Shown: positions 24,401 through 37,137, counted from the first letter of the stretch. The stretch is DNA of 64,000 bases from Dirofilaria immitis (GCA_024305405.1 JAKNDB010000096.1:310001-374000); one strand, 5' to 3'. Numbers and translations: made by a program. The notes: generated from the letters alone by a model not told the origin.

Positions 24401-27400
24401 TCAAGTGCTTCTTGTGATGACGTTAATTGTTGCTGTTGCTGCGATTTCATTTCAACATTTCGACTTGATCCCGGAGCATTTGCTGTTTCAACACATTTCA
24501 GGACTAGAAAATTTGCCATCAATTATAGTTAAAGAATGACTGATAAGAAAAATTCTATAAAATGATTGATAAAAAATCATAATAAAAGTGTGAATCTGAA
24601 ATTTCACTCATATTTATATTTCGATTCAATGATCATAAAAGTTGAACGTATTTTTCAATTTTTCAATTTCAAAGTACTCGCTCCCTTCACCTTTTGCAAT
24701 CATTTTCCATATATGGATGGATGTTTGTTTCTAAATTTCCGGAAAAAACTTTCCAGCAATTTTCTGGATTCAAAATGATCTGATTTTTAAGGATAACCGG
24801 AGAAATCACTGATTTTCTGATGCAAATTTTGTTCCGATTTTTTTTGTTTTCTTTACAAAATAATATAATAATTAAGCCATTCGTATCTTTTATCAAAAAA
24901 TTTTTTCCAGAAAGTTTTTCTTTCCCATTTTCTATTTTATTATTTTCAAGAAATTGTATGAATGAATAATTTCTATTTAGTAGTAATTCGATATTTAATT
25001 ATTATATAATTTCTATTTAGTAGTAATTCGATATTTAATTATTATATAATTTCTATTTAGTAGTAATTCGATATTTAATTATTACATAATTTCTATTTAG
25101 TAGTAATTCGATATTTAATTATTATATAATTTCTATTTAGTAGTAATTCGATATTTAATTATTATATAATTTCTATTTAGTAGTAATTCGATATTTAATT
25201 ATTATATAATTTCTATTTAGTAGTAATTCGATATTTAATTATTATATAATTTCTATTTAGTAGTAATTCGATATTTAATTATTATATAATTTCTATTTAG
25301 TAGTAATTCGATATTTAATTATTACATAATTTCTATTTAGTAGTAATTCGATATTTAATTATTACATAATTTCTATTTAGTAGTAATTTGATATTTAATT
25401 ATTACATAATTTCTATTTAGTAGTAATTCGATATTTAATTATTACATAATTTCTATTTAGTAGTAATTCGATATTTAATTATTACATAATTTCTATTTAG
25501 CAGTAATTTGATATTTAATTATTACATAATTTCTATTTAGTAGTAATTCGATATTTAATTATTACATTATTTTTAATTTAAAAATATACCATAAACTTTT
25601 ACTGAAATTTGCATAAGATTTTTAGGTCGATGAAAAATTTGAATAATAATCATTTCAGAATTATTTATCTTAAAAGCTTTTACATTCCGAAACATATCTT
25701 TGATTGATAATATTGGGCAGATTTTTTTGATTTACCTATTTTTTTATAAATTGCTGCTCTATCGTATGTATCATTGTTTTATCGATTATTTATTAAATGA
25801 TAAGTTAAAGGATTATAAGATAATAGAAGATACCTTTTGATGTAGGAACTTTCCAGTAATCACAAAATGTTGGAAAATTGATCCGTTGTGCGTAATCTTG
25901 ACTATACCAATACAATAATTCCGTATTTGGCTTAATTGGTTTTACGGAATAGAAATAAATTTCACTGTCCACCTAAAATAGTAAAAAGTCCTGGAATAAT
26001 AGTATATAAAATAAAATAAAAATATTATTATTAATTATTTTAATAATAATATTTACAGTAGAATTCATTTATATTTATAACTTAAATTCTTTGAAAATAA
26101 TTTTAATTCTAAAAATTAATTTGAAAAATTAAAATGTTTATATATTATACTTTGATTATTAATTAAATTTAATTTCCTATTAAGCTTATATAATCATCGA
26201 ATTGCTTATCGATTGGAAAATTTTAGGGAAAAAAATTCTGAAATTAACCTGACAAGCGACTAAATTTTGCGAATTTTTGGTTCGTGCCCGATTAACAAAT
26301 TTCATCCAATTACTTTTACGATTTTCGCTAACATCCAGCAATCGAATTAATATACTACCGCTACTGCTAAATATTTTCCAGACCGGTTCCCATGGTAGTT
26401 CACTTTCAGGCGTGGAACTTGAAGCACCACCACCACAATGAGAATGACATGAACCTCCGGCACCGCTAGCTTCCGCTGGACTTACCGTAGCTTCGGTAAT
26501 GTCCGGTTTTTATGCTCACCAACTAGAGGTCCAAAACGTGCACCACGTGGAATATAATCCATACTCCAGACACCCATCGTCTAGTAGGAAAATGAATTAT
26601 CACTTTTAAAAATTGTTTATCTTTTATAAGAAATTAAATTTTAATGAATATAAATATAATGAGTAAAAAATTAAGTAAAATTTTAATTAGTAATAAAATT
26701 AATTTTTGAAATTAAAATAAATATTATGAAATATTTAATAACTTATATTATAAGTTTCTTTTAGTAAAATTTTTAACAGAATTAATCAAATTAAAATATA
26801 TTTGAGAAAAGAGAGAAGGAAAATAAAATTAATTAATAAAATGTTAATTACTTTAGGTACTTCATGAGAAGATCGAATTGTCAAATTTAATGGTAACGAT
26901 GTTGCGGCACGATTATTTGGATCCTTAAAAGGAGAAAATATATTTGGCATTTTTATAATTATAATAATAATTAATTAATTAATTATAATATTTATATTAA
27001 TTATACATTTCAAATAAATTGAATTAAAAAGAAATTAATAAAATTATTCAGTAATAAATTTCAAATATAAAATTTTTAAGCAACAAAGATTATTTCCGTA
27101 ATATCTTACAATTAAGAGAGAGATATTCAAATAAAAATAAAAACATCGCAAATTTTTTGATTTGCAATCAAATTTAACAGATCAAAATTTAACTTCGACA
27201 TATGCAATTAATTTATGATAAATTTTTTTTTGTAAGAGATAGTAAAGTGATAAAAATTGTATACCTGATGTTCCAATGGTTTATCAGGTACATGAAATAC
27301 ACAAAGTTCGGCAAAATTATGCTCCGACATATTAGTCCAATCCCATTCATTCATACCTTCAGGCTTATTTTTCATACCTTTGCATATCAACGAAGAGCTT

Positions 27401-27829
27401 GAGACTGAAACTTTAAAAGTTTAAATAATTCTATTAAGATACATTTTCTAATGATATATATTTTAAATTAAAAATTAAAATATCAATGTATTTTCAAGGG
27501 AAGTAAAGAAATGTTAGAAATTAAATTAATTAGTAGGAAATTTAAATTTAAATTTTTATACCATAATTTCGATGTCCATAATCATCATTAACTGGTGAAC
27601 CGGTAGCACTTGAGGATGATGATGAATTGCCAATTTCGTTAGAATTATTCGTAAGTGTTGCGGTTTTTGTTGCTATTGACGAAATTACCATTGTCGTATT
27701 GCCAGATACGACATTTTCTGGCTTTGAACCCAAATTCTGGGCTTGATTAATGACATTTCGTGATGTACTAGCAGCAGTATTGAAGAGATTTGATTTTGAC
27801 CCATGTTGCATTATTAAATCTTCGCCCAT
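21401..27829 (-). CDS. blmp-1: BLMP-1: PR/SET-domain and C2H2 zinc-finger transcription factor
   Basis: Nuclear repressor orthologous to BLIMP-1/PRDM1; in C. elegans it acts in developmental timing, cuticle and distal-tip-cell migration. Exons from the 5' end: 27829-27562, 27404-27265, 26923-26852, 26580-26249, 25972-25834, 24503-24377, 24174-24035, 23788-23237, 22927-22747, 21939-21742, 21565-21401; about 772 residues after frame repair. The PR/SET region spans exons 2-5 ([47 protein letters not shown]). A Pro/Ser-rich middle includes [16 protein letters not shown]. Four C2H2 fingers follow ([76 protein letters not shown]), then a C2HC finger ending [13 protein letters not shown]. Five one-base losses are needed to keep frame (26507-26511, 24386-24390, 23369-23373, 21559-21564, 21527). 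The start is the first in-frame ATG ([10 protein letters not shown]); an extra 5' exon is possible. Confidence 0.95.
22140..22575 (-). repeat. Diverged direct duplication in a blmp-1 intron
   Basis: Segments at about 22195-22320 and 22460-22585 share, in order, a run of GTTATC words, a CATATATNT block, CTTCGAAA/TTTCGAAA, and TTCAAATTTAT followed by an ATTTGATC/ATTCAATT region. The period is about 265 bp. Confidence 0.55.
24966..25568 (-). repeat. 40-bp minisatellite, 15 copies, in a blmp-1 intron
   Basis: TTCTATTTAGTAGTAATTCG followed by ATATTTAATTATTATATAAT repeats at exact 40-base spacing, starting at 24971 and last at 25531. Copies differ at only a few sites: ATTATATAAT against ATTACATAAT, TTCG against TTTG, and one TAG to CAG change. 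It lies between the exons ending at 25834 and starting at 24503. Confidence 0.97.
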
Positions 27830-27935
27830 TATAATTTTTAGAGCATTTATAAAAATATTGGGCAAATAGTGCTGCTGATAATCCTACTATTCGTTTAATC
27901 CACCGAGACATTAATAGCATATAGTATCATATATG

Positions 27936-27948
27936 AAGGTCAAAGGTT
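27936..27948 (+). promoter_or_regulatory. DR1-like nuclear receptor element
   Basis: AAGGTCAAAGGTT holds AGGTCA and AGGTTG half-sites spaced by one base, about 107 bp upstream of the blmp-1 start codon. This is a motif match only. Confidence 0.35.
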
Positions 27949-29053
27949 GCATTGTATAGCTTGATAATTCGCTATCGTTGAATTTTACAACTTCTTGCTT
28001 CGTTATTTATTTATTTATTTTTTTGAGTTGATTTGAACTTTAGCACGAACCAACAAATGTCAAATGAATACTGAAATTTGATTTGTTTTGTTTGATCGAA
28101 GTAATAATAGATGATAATTTCGATTACAAATAAAAGAAAATATGCTTTATATATTTTTCGCAGATAATTCTCGAGAATATTTTAATTAAAATTTCATATG
28201 GATTATAAAATGCAAACAGTATAAGATATACTGTAAAATAAAAAAAATATAAAATGTGAGTGAAATTTATTTAATTTCAAATTTTAATATAAATTTAATT
28301 TAATCGTTCTTCCATTTAAGTATTAATTATAGAAAAAATAATTTTATCAAAAAATATAATAATTTTGAAATAATATAATTAATTATGGGCGAATATTTGT
28401 GTTAGATAAATTGAAATACATATTGTTGTAAAATGGAATTCCAAATTTAAATTCAAACAAATTTTGAATTTCATTTATGAAATAAAATATTACAATAAAT
28501 GGAAAGATGATAAGAAGATGGCATTGAATAAGAAAGCGATGATATGAGTTGATAAAATGATGATAAGAAGATGGGTATTGGTTGAGAATAGAATGATCAT
28601 TGTTAAAGAATGATCAAAATAGAATGATATGATATCATGATGATAGAATGACTGAGATTGATAATCAAGATAGAATGATCAAGTTAGCTTAATGTGATAA
28701 AAACAATTTTGCAATTATAATCAAATTATTTCAAATTATTTTAAATGATTCTATAATCGATAAATATGATCGAATGTTTCAAAAATATTTAAGATATAAA
28801 TAAATCGTACAATTGTAATAAAAATTAAAAAATAGAAATTTCATTAGAAGGCATAAAATGATCAAAAAAAAAACTTCTTCAAGTATTAAATTTTTAAATT
28901 TTTTCTTTCTCGAGATTTTAAATATTAAATAAATTGAAAAAAAATTTCATATATATCAATTAGAAAATCTGTCTCAGAAATTAATTTCCTTCTTCGTTTT
29001 TTTTTTTTTTTTAAACATTAAAATTAAAATTAGACAATAATAAAAATATATAC

Positions 29054-29078
29054 CTTTTGCCATTTGTTGGTTAGTCAT
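29054..29078 (-). CDS. Possible alternative first coding exon of blmp-1
   Basis: On the minus strand ATGACTAACCAACAAATGGC reads on to AAAAG and a good GTATAT donor, giving MTNQQMAK and one leftover base. It lies 1.2 kb upstream of the first assigned blmp-1 exon. A matching acceptor exists (TAG just before GATTATCAGC, near 27885), but that join needs a one-base frame change to reach the assigned frame. It may equally be chance. Confidence 0.25.
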
Positions 29079-29365
29079 AGTTGAAGAAGAAATTAATTAT
29101 GTATGAAATTTTAATTTTGCAAAAGAAAAACCGAATAATTATTGGTGTATCTGAAAATTTCATTTTAATATTTTTTTAACATTTAAAATAATCAATTTGA
29201 TAATTTATATATATTTTGTAATTGTTAAAATTTCATAACAAAAAATTAAATTGAATTAGAAAAATGAAATGGTAAGTTAATTCATAAATATCTCATAATT
29301 TTGTTAGAGAAAATCATTTCTAAACCATCAATATCAAATAATTTCAAATTCATCAAAATAAAGAG

Positions 29366-29402
29366 GAAAAGAGAGAGAGATAGAGGGAGGGAGAGAGAGG
29401 GA
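29366..29402 (+). repeat. (GA)n-rich tract
   Basis: GAGAGAGA with ATAGAGGGAGGG interruptions. AAG-rich purine sequence follows at about 29465-29500. Confidence 0.8.
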
Positions 29403-31860
29403 AAAAAAACAAAAGAAAAGAAATAATGAATTTTTCAAGGATAACAAGGAATCTCATTTAGAAGATAGGAAGAAGAAAGAAGGAAGAAGGAAGAAGAAGG
29501 CTATATTTTTCAATTTTTTCGATTTGAAATTTTACTCTTCATTAACAACCGAAATCAACTATCCTTTTCCGTTTCTCATTATTATTTTGAAGAAAAAAAA
29601 AAGTGATACATTAAATTTAAATTTAAAAGAAAAAAAAATCGAAATTTTAGATAAAGAATATATGAGATGAAATTTTGATTTTCTTTAAATTTCAAACAAT
29701 TTTTTTCATCAAAAAAAAAAAGGAAAAAAAGGGATAGTTGAAAAGCTGAATGAAGTGATATGAAAGTATTATCAATGGATACTAATGATAGTAGCTGTAG
29801 TTTAGTAAATTAAATTTTGATATAGAAAAGAAGATTTCTTGCCCTTCTCTTCTATCTCTACCTTCTATTCTCTTTTCATGAAAACAAGTTTTCATCAGAA
29901 GGAAGCGGATCCTACATCTTCAATATCATCCATTACGACTGTTATAGCTGAAATTCTAAAATTGACATAGACCTTGACGATAGATGACAAAGAAATGACT
30001 AGATGAAGGAATCGATGACGCAACGTATATATATCATCTGATAGATACGTAATATAGATATTTTTGTTTACGTATAACCACATCAATACAAACTAAAATA
30101 TATACCGCTAATTGTTAGTTTTTCAGGATAAAATGTTACATATATAACAATTCTTTTACATATTAATTATTATAGCCATTCTAAGATAAAAGACATTTCA
30201 AAAAATTCAATTAAAAAATATGACATTTCAAAAAAAGGCAAAAATTAAAAATTTAAAAAATCAATAATTTAATTATTGCTATTAGAAATATTACTTTTTT
30301 TTATAAATTTCAACAAAATTCTGTCCAAAATATAAATTTAAATTTTATACTCAAATTTTATACTCAAATTTGATAAATTAAGTTTTCATCCGAAATCAGA
30401 ATTCAATTTTTAGTTCAATTTGAAGAATTTAAATTGCGAATAATGGAATCAACTTGTTAGTAAATATAGGCAATTAAAAGCGACACTCAAAAAAGTTTAT
30501 TAATTTCGAGATTTGAAAACATAATAGTAATAAATATCGTTTGCATAATATATCGTACGATTAAACTATTATTTAATTAAGCTTTGACTAAATTAGGTAA
30601 AAATATATAATAATAATAATAATATTCGTAAAGTACGGTATTTATTACCGTATTTACGAATGTAAAAAATATATGTTTAAATAGAGGAAAAAGAAAGTAA
30701 TCGGTTAAAGATTGGAAAATATTTTTAATATTAGTAAATATTATTATTAAATAATGCATAAATAATTATAATAAATATTAAAATTGAAAAGATAAATTTT
30801 GATAGATATGAAGAAAAAAATTTTTTTTTCTCGAATAAATTGATCGTATTTAATCAATTATGAGAAAATAAGAAGAGAAAATTGAAGAAAGTATACTGTA
30901 ATATTGGATTACTTTATCAGATCGTATATTTACAGAATGATTGAAGTATCGCATTCTTCTCTATGTAAGCAAATTGTTAGTTGGATGAAATGGTAACTCT
31001 TTATTCCATATCTAATTTCTCGACAACAACTATTTCTTGTCGAGAATTACGATCAATTTTTCTGTGAAAATTTTAAAAAAATTATTCATATTTCATATAT
31101 CATATTCAAATTTTCTTTTTTTTTTTCTCTTTTCCATTGCTAATTTTATCGTTAACGAAAAAAAGAAAAAGAAAAATTATAAAAACAAAAATTGATGAAA
31201 GTTTTTTTTTTTTTAATTAATAAATTTAAATTTAATATTTCATATATGATAGTGCTGATTAATTTGAATTAAAAATTTATGCAACAAAATTGTCATGCAA
31301 CAAATAATTTTACACTTAAATTAATTTTAAACAAATCAATCAATCAAAAATATAAAATTTCAAAATTTGATCATTGATCAAAAAAATAATCATATCATAT
31401 AATTAAATATGTATAAATTGAAATATTATATAATTCAAAAATAAAATAATTTTCATCAATTCCTTTTTTTTAAAAAAAAAAAAAGAAAATTTCAAATTTT
31501 AAATTTATTTATTAAGAGGATAATTTCAATGAAATTATTTATTTACATTTTTTTAAAGGAAAAAAAAGAAAGTAAATGAAAATTTTTTAATGAATGAATG
31601 AATGAATGAAATTTCGATTTTCTATAAAATAACAAAATTGAAAAAAAAAAAAAAATTGATAAGAAAAAGATTTGTAAATATTGAAAGAAATGAAATATCA
31701 ACAAATCATCAAATGTTTTATTGTTTTATCAAAAATAAATAATTGTGGATAGCAATTAGTAATAAAACAAAAATGACAACAAATAAAGGATATTGCTTTC
31801 ATACGACAATTGATATAGCGATCGAACGAATAGATAAAAATAAAACAAAAAAATAAAGGA

Positions 31861-31861
31861 A

Positions 31862-31892
<31 letters not shown>

Positions 31893-31900
31893 CAAAAACA
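31861..31900 (+). repeat. (AAAAC)n microsatellite
   Basis: About seven copies of the AAAAC pentamer. Confidence 0.9.
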
Positions 31901-32275
31901 AACACAAAATACGAACAAGATTTGGCGTAATCAAAGCTTTGGAAAGAAAGGAAGAAGTAGATAAAGAAGAGGATGAAGAAGAAGAAGATAAAGAAGGCTA
32001 AGAAGCCTTAGGGCTAATTCAGGTTAAATTTAAAAACTGGTCTCGAGATGAAGAACTTCATAAGCAAATATCTAACTGATTATCTAGAGAAGTACAATTT
32101 ATTTGTTAGTTTTAATAGATGAAAAATCATCACTTCTACTACTTTGTATCGGTATATTTTCAAACATTAATGCTTTCAAAAGCAAAGCGGAAAAATATGA
32201 GAAGAGAGGGTTTAAAGCGAGGGGATGGATAGGAGGGGAGGGGGTGATGGGGTAAGAAAGAAAATTGATAAAAGG

Positions 32276-32306
32276 GAGAGAGAGAGAGAGAGAGAGAAAA
32301 GAGAGA
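32276..32306 (+). repeat. (GA)n microsatellite
   Basis: GAGAGA tract preceded by a G-rich purine stretch (about 32210-32260). Confidence 0.9.
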
Positions 32307-34168
32307 GATGGATTATCATAATTTCTGGTTCTAGGAAGATACATGCTGCTTAGAAGTAATATTCTTGCAGAAATGTTTCACCCTGAAGCATCAATCATCT
32401 CTCGGGTCTACTAGTGGGCAGTCGTCAATATAGCGTAAAACTGGTTTTCAATTTTCTCTTCCTCTCCCGATATTTCTTCCTCTATTAATTACGTAAAGGT
32501 TCAACGTTTCTGCATTTTTACGGATGGATCAAAATCGCCATCCATCTCTATTCTTCCTCCTTCTCTTTAACAAATATCAACTTGCCTACCTATAAAACTA
32601 GTCGATTACGTTATTACTAATTTTATCAGACCAATTTAATTCAAATTATAAGAAAACAAGAATTTTTCTTTCTATTATGTAAATTTTACATATATATATA
32701 TATAAAATATATTGCTAATTTGGCTAATCGATTAATAATATTTACACTTGGAATGGATTAAAATGAAATGAAATGAAATGAATTGAAATGAATTTTGATA
32801 AGAAATTTTCAACAACATATTATATATGAATTATATATTTTAGAAGTTTTTCTTAAAGAAAATATGCAAAAGAAAAAAAAGAGACAAATAAAAAATATAA
32901 AAGAAAAAAATTTATAATTCTTCTCAATAAATAATTATATAATACAAAATAAAATTTGTTCGTTCGTTCGTTCGTTTTTTTCTTTGCTTTCTTTCTTTAA
33001 TGAAAGATTGAAATTCGAATTTAATTTAATTAATTATGCTATTCAATGATATATATATATGATTTATTAACAATAGTACTGGCAATAATAGAATCAATAA
33101 CAATAGTAATAAGATTATAGACTTAGCAAACTGCTATTATTATTATTATTATTATTTCAATTAAGATGATTAGGCTATATTTCCAATTGAATCGGAATAA
33201 AATTTTCAATATTGTCATTTTCAGAAATTTCAACAATTATGCAACCGAAGTTTCTCATTCCCTCAAATCTTCCTTTCTTTCTTTCTCTTCTCCTACTTCT
33301 CTCTTTCTCTCTTTCCCCCTTTCTCTTTCTTCATTTCTCTAAGATGAAAACCTGATTTGTTTATATATGATAAGCTTTAATTACAATTTCACACCAATAT
33401 ATTTCGAAAAATGTAAACAGAGGATAGATAGCAAACAAAACATTGCATATCGCTCTATTTGATTGTTTAATAATATGCTAATGGTCATTAGCTGGTCAAA
33501 TTTTTAATTACATTTAAATATCTTCTCCTAATTAATTAATCATCATACATCATCATACTGATCACTGGAATGTGATATATGATAATGAATAATGATAAGA
33601 TTCGGTTAATTTCATAAAAATTTTCCATTTTTAAAATACCATTACTAAATAATAATAACTTAATTTAAAGATTTATATTTGTTATGATAGAAATGCATAA
33701 TAATTCCTTTATCAATGATATAATATTTCTCGAGTATAACTGAAATGAATATATATGATATTGGAAAAGAATAAAATTTTAATGATAATCATAAACTTCG
33801 CATTCTTTGCTATTTCAAGAATTTTTCATTATCTTATTAATACAATTTTATATACCCGGAAACTGTAACAGACCAATAATTCATATCAGTAATCATTTAT
33901 AAATGTATCTAAAAAATTTCTAATATTAGCAAAACTTTCTTTTTTTCCAGAAAATTCCAATTGGTTGAAAAAATTTTAATGCTAACTTAGGTAATTTTAA
34001 TTATTTGTACTTTTTTTTGATTGAAAAAAAAACGCAAAAATTTTATGGAAGAAAAATTTTTGAAAAATTAAAGAAAATTTTGTTCAAAAATTTTTTTTTT
34101 TGAAAATAAATAAATTGTAAAATTGATAGAGCGATAAAATGAGAAAAAGAAAATGGCTAAAACTTTCA

Positions 34169-34176
34169 TTACGTAA
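34169..34176 (+). promoter_or_regulatory. TTACGTAA bZIP-type palindrome
   Basis: A perfect 8-base palindrome of the PAR/ATF-2-like bZIP class. A TGACCT half-site lies 17 bases downstream (34193-34198). Motif match only. Confidence 0.3.
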
Positions 34177-35773
34177 CCCTTGAAGTGATGATTGACCTGA
34201 TTTTTAATACATTACATTTTATACAAATAGATAGACATTTTGAACATACCGTGTGCAACACCATTCATTGCATAGAGGTCATTGCAAGACAAACATTTAT
34301 CATATTTTCAAAATGATTATAAATGATAAAAATGATTTTTGAAATCAACAAATGCTTATTATACTATATATGAGAGGAAATTTTGCATAAATAATAATTA
34401 ATTAAGCTTTGAGCTTTAAGCCAATCGATCAATTACATATTATTGCAAAATTTTAAAATCATTTTTCTTTTCTTCCTTAAAATCAACAAAATAAAAAAAT
34501 AATTTAAAAAAAAATGTTAAATTTTGCAAAAGAAAAAAAAGCAAAGAGAATGAAATTCGAGAAATTGAAGAAAAAAAACCTTTGCTTATCTCAGGTTTGT
34601 TTCTCTTAACTTTAATATGAATTATCTTTTTTCTTTTTTATTTTAAATATTATTAATAAAATTTGTAAAATATATTAATAAAAATTTATTTATTAAATAT
34701 TAATAAAATATTATTCTAATTAATTAATTATTATTATTAAGTTAATAAGTTAATTATTAGAATAATAGTTTATTCATATTTGAAAATAAATATTATAAAA
34801 GTTTAGCAAGAAATAATATTGAAATAAAAATTAATTAATTTTTCTTTTTTCTAACGATAAGCATTATTTTAAAAAAAAATTCAAATATTACTTATTTATT
34901 TATTAAATAATTAATTTCAAACATTGTTAAACCATGCGGTACTTAAATACTTAAATATCATTTATGCAAAATATAGCTCATTTAAGATTATTCCGTATAG
35001 TTTGATTAACTATTTAAAAGGTTCGCCTAATTTATATTATCAAAAAAGAATTTCAATCAAACGAAATATGATAAAAACAATTCAAAACAAGTATCATCGA
35101 TTGAAGCAATCTATCTTCAAGAAAATGCAAAATCTGTCATATATTTTGGTATTGACTTTTACGCTTTCCCCAATTAATTTTCTTATTTCTACCAAGTGAT
35201 AATTCATTTTTTGACGCAAAATCCACGTATATAATTACGTTATCTTTACGGAAATACGCTATGTTGCATTCAGCTAATTAAGCCAATGAAATGATATAAA
35301 TTGTTCGAGATTCAACAAATAGATATCATTTTGGAATTATAGAAAGTATTACAATTTTAGGTAATAAAAGTATTCATGAAATATTTTATGTCCAAAATTT
35401 CCTATGCAACAATTTGAATGATATGATATCAATTTTTAAAAAATATAACAATGAAAATTATTTTAGGATTTAGCAAATTTTAAGAAGCTAATTTCAAAAA
35501 GTCATTGAATCTCATTTTTTTCATTGTATCGCTTAGATTTTGAAATTTGCGTAAGAAGGAAAAGATTCTAAAGTGATATGATTCTAAAATATGATTTAAG
35601 ATTATTATTCTAAATAAGTCGAGAAAAAATGATTCGATAGATCGGAATGAACAATGAAAAAAAGAGAGAAAAAAAAAGGAAATGAATGGATTTCAAAGAA
35701 TGGGATGAATGAATTTGAATTCTATGCAAACGATAGAACAGAAGTTGCGTGATCGGGAGTGTATGGATTCGTT

Positions 35774-35781
35774 GACCTTGC
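35774..35781 (-). promoter_or_regulatory. CAAGGTCA extended receptor half-site
   Basis: The minus strand reads GCAAGGTCAAC, matching the extended half-site used by monomeric nuclear receptors of the NR5A (NHR-25) and ROR (NHR-23) classes. It lies in a complex-sequence island. Confidence 0.35.
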
Positions 35782-36020
35782 TGTTGCCTTCTTTTCCCGT
35801 GGAAGAAATTCATCATAGTTGCAGAGAATTGGAACAAAACTAGAAGTTTTGTCGAGACAAGAAAAGGGAAGATACGAAATGCCCCTCACCCATTTTATTA
35901 TGCTATTCAATTTTCAAAATTTCAATCATTGAAGGAGCAGAATGTGGTAAAATTATAATGTTCTATATGCTTTTCAAAATTGTCATCTCATATTTATTAA
36001 AACGTAAATTATACTTTATT

Positions 36021-36029
36021 TGGCCTTGG
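36021..36029 (-). promoter_or_regulatory. CCAAGGCCA extended receptor half-site
   Basis: The minus strand reads GGCCAAGGCCAAA, which fits YCAAGGYCA, the NR5A consensus. Motif match only. Confidence 0.3.
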
Positions 36030-36487
36030 CCTAGCTAAAATTTTATAACATATATAATATATGTTTGATTATAATTATTCGAAATTTGAATTAAAAAAAC
36101 CAACAAATATATTATTATTAAATTTAATAATTTATTTGCCAAATAAAGAAATGGGAAGCCAATTTTCTTTTATTATCATTATTATTATTACTATTATTAT
36201 TATTGCTATGCAAATGATTATATTTTGATAGAAAGATTTTCCCTTATCTTTCTTGCTATATAATCAAGCTAATCATAAATCTTACAATGATAACTGATAA
36301 CTGATAATTTTACTAATACATATGATATAATGCTGAAGGAATTTCGAACAAAAACGAAATGAGACGAAAAAAAAAAAAAGAGATAATGACCTGATATAAA
36401 AATAGCCGAAAGCTGAATGCTGCAATTTCATTTTTGTCTTCAAATTCTTAGATATTAATTACCATCGATAATACTAGCATATATAAG

Positions 36488-36536
36488 ACAGAGAGGGAGC
36501 GAGAGAGAGGGAAAAAGAAAGAGAGAGAGAGAGAGA
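36488..36536 (+). repeat. (GA)n microsatellite
   Basis: GAGAGA/GGGA/AAAGAAAG tract of about 48 bases. Confidence 0.9.
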
Positions 36537-36697
36537 TGAAGATAAAAGGTATCTATAAATCCATTTTCACTATTGCATCCCATTATTAATTGATCAGAAT
36601 TTAAGTTCAAAAGAATTTTCACCTCCATCAAAAAGCTGATATGCATCAAAAAAAGGAAAAAAAAACGAAAAAATCCCGGACATTTTGGTAGGAAGAA

Positions 36698-36728
36698 TTG
36701 ACGTCAATGACATTTTATGCCAAGGTCA
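36698..36728 (+). promoter_or_regulatory. CRE palindrome next to an extended receptor half-site
   Basis: TTGACGTCAA at 36698-36707 is a full TGACGTCA CRE palindrome. CCAAGGTCA follows at 36720-36728, a full YCAAGGYCA match. Both lie within 31 bases in an island of complex sequence about 8.9 kb upstream of blmp-1. Confidence 0.4.
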
Positions 36729-36832
36729 TTTTATCCTTTAGTTACAAATGCTCTTTCTTCTTTTTTTTTTCTTTCTTTCTTTTATTTATTTATTTGAGGA
36801 ATTTAAATCGCCTGTTTTTCTCTTTTATTTGT

Positions 36833-36902
36833 TTATTACAGTATATCTAATCTGAATGAATGAGATTTATTACAGTATATCTAATCTGAATAAATGAAAT
36901 TT
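36833..36902 (+). repeat. Two-copy tandem duplication
   Basis: TTTATTACAGTATATCTAAT followed by CTGAATNAATGA occurs twice, about 37 bases apart. Confidence 0.8.
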
Positions 36903-37029
36903 ATGTTGTAATGAAAATTTTTGAATTTTAAGGAAAAATTTTTATATTAAAAATTTCAAGCAAAAATTAAAATACAAAAATTTATTATTTCATTTCGTTT
37001 TAATTACTTTCAATTTATATATTCGAGAA

Positions 37030-37137
37030 TGAATGATGAATGATCGAGATCAATTCAAAGTTATTCCTAATGAATGATCGAGATCAATTCAAAGTTATTC
37101 CTAATGAATGATCGAGATCAATTCAAAGTTATTCCTA
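37030..37137 (+). repeat. Three-copy tandem repeat, period about 36 bp
   Basis: AATGAATGATCGAGATCAAT followed by TCAAAGTTATTCCT occurs three times in a row. Confidence 0.9.

Noticed and set aside
24566..24896. Open frames on both strands in a blmp-1 intron
   Set aside because: Short, overlapping each other, without family match; the flanking blmp-1 exons splice across them.
35610..35910. Two overlapping minus-strand open frames in a complex-sequence island
   Set aside because: No conserved protein motif or splice structure. The island is more likely regulatory.
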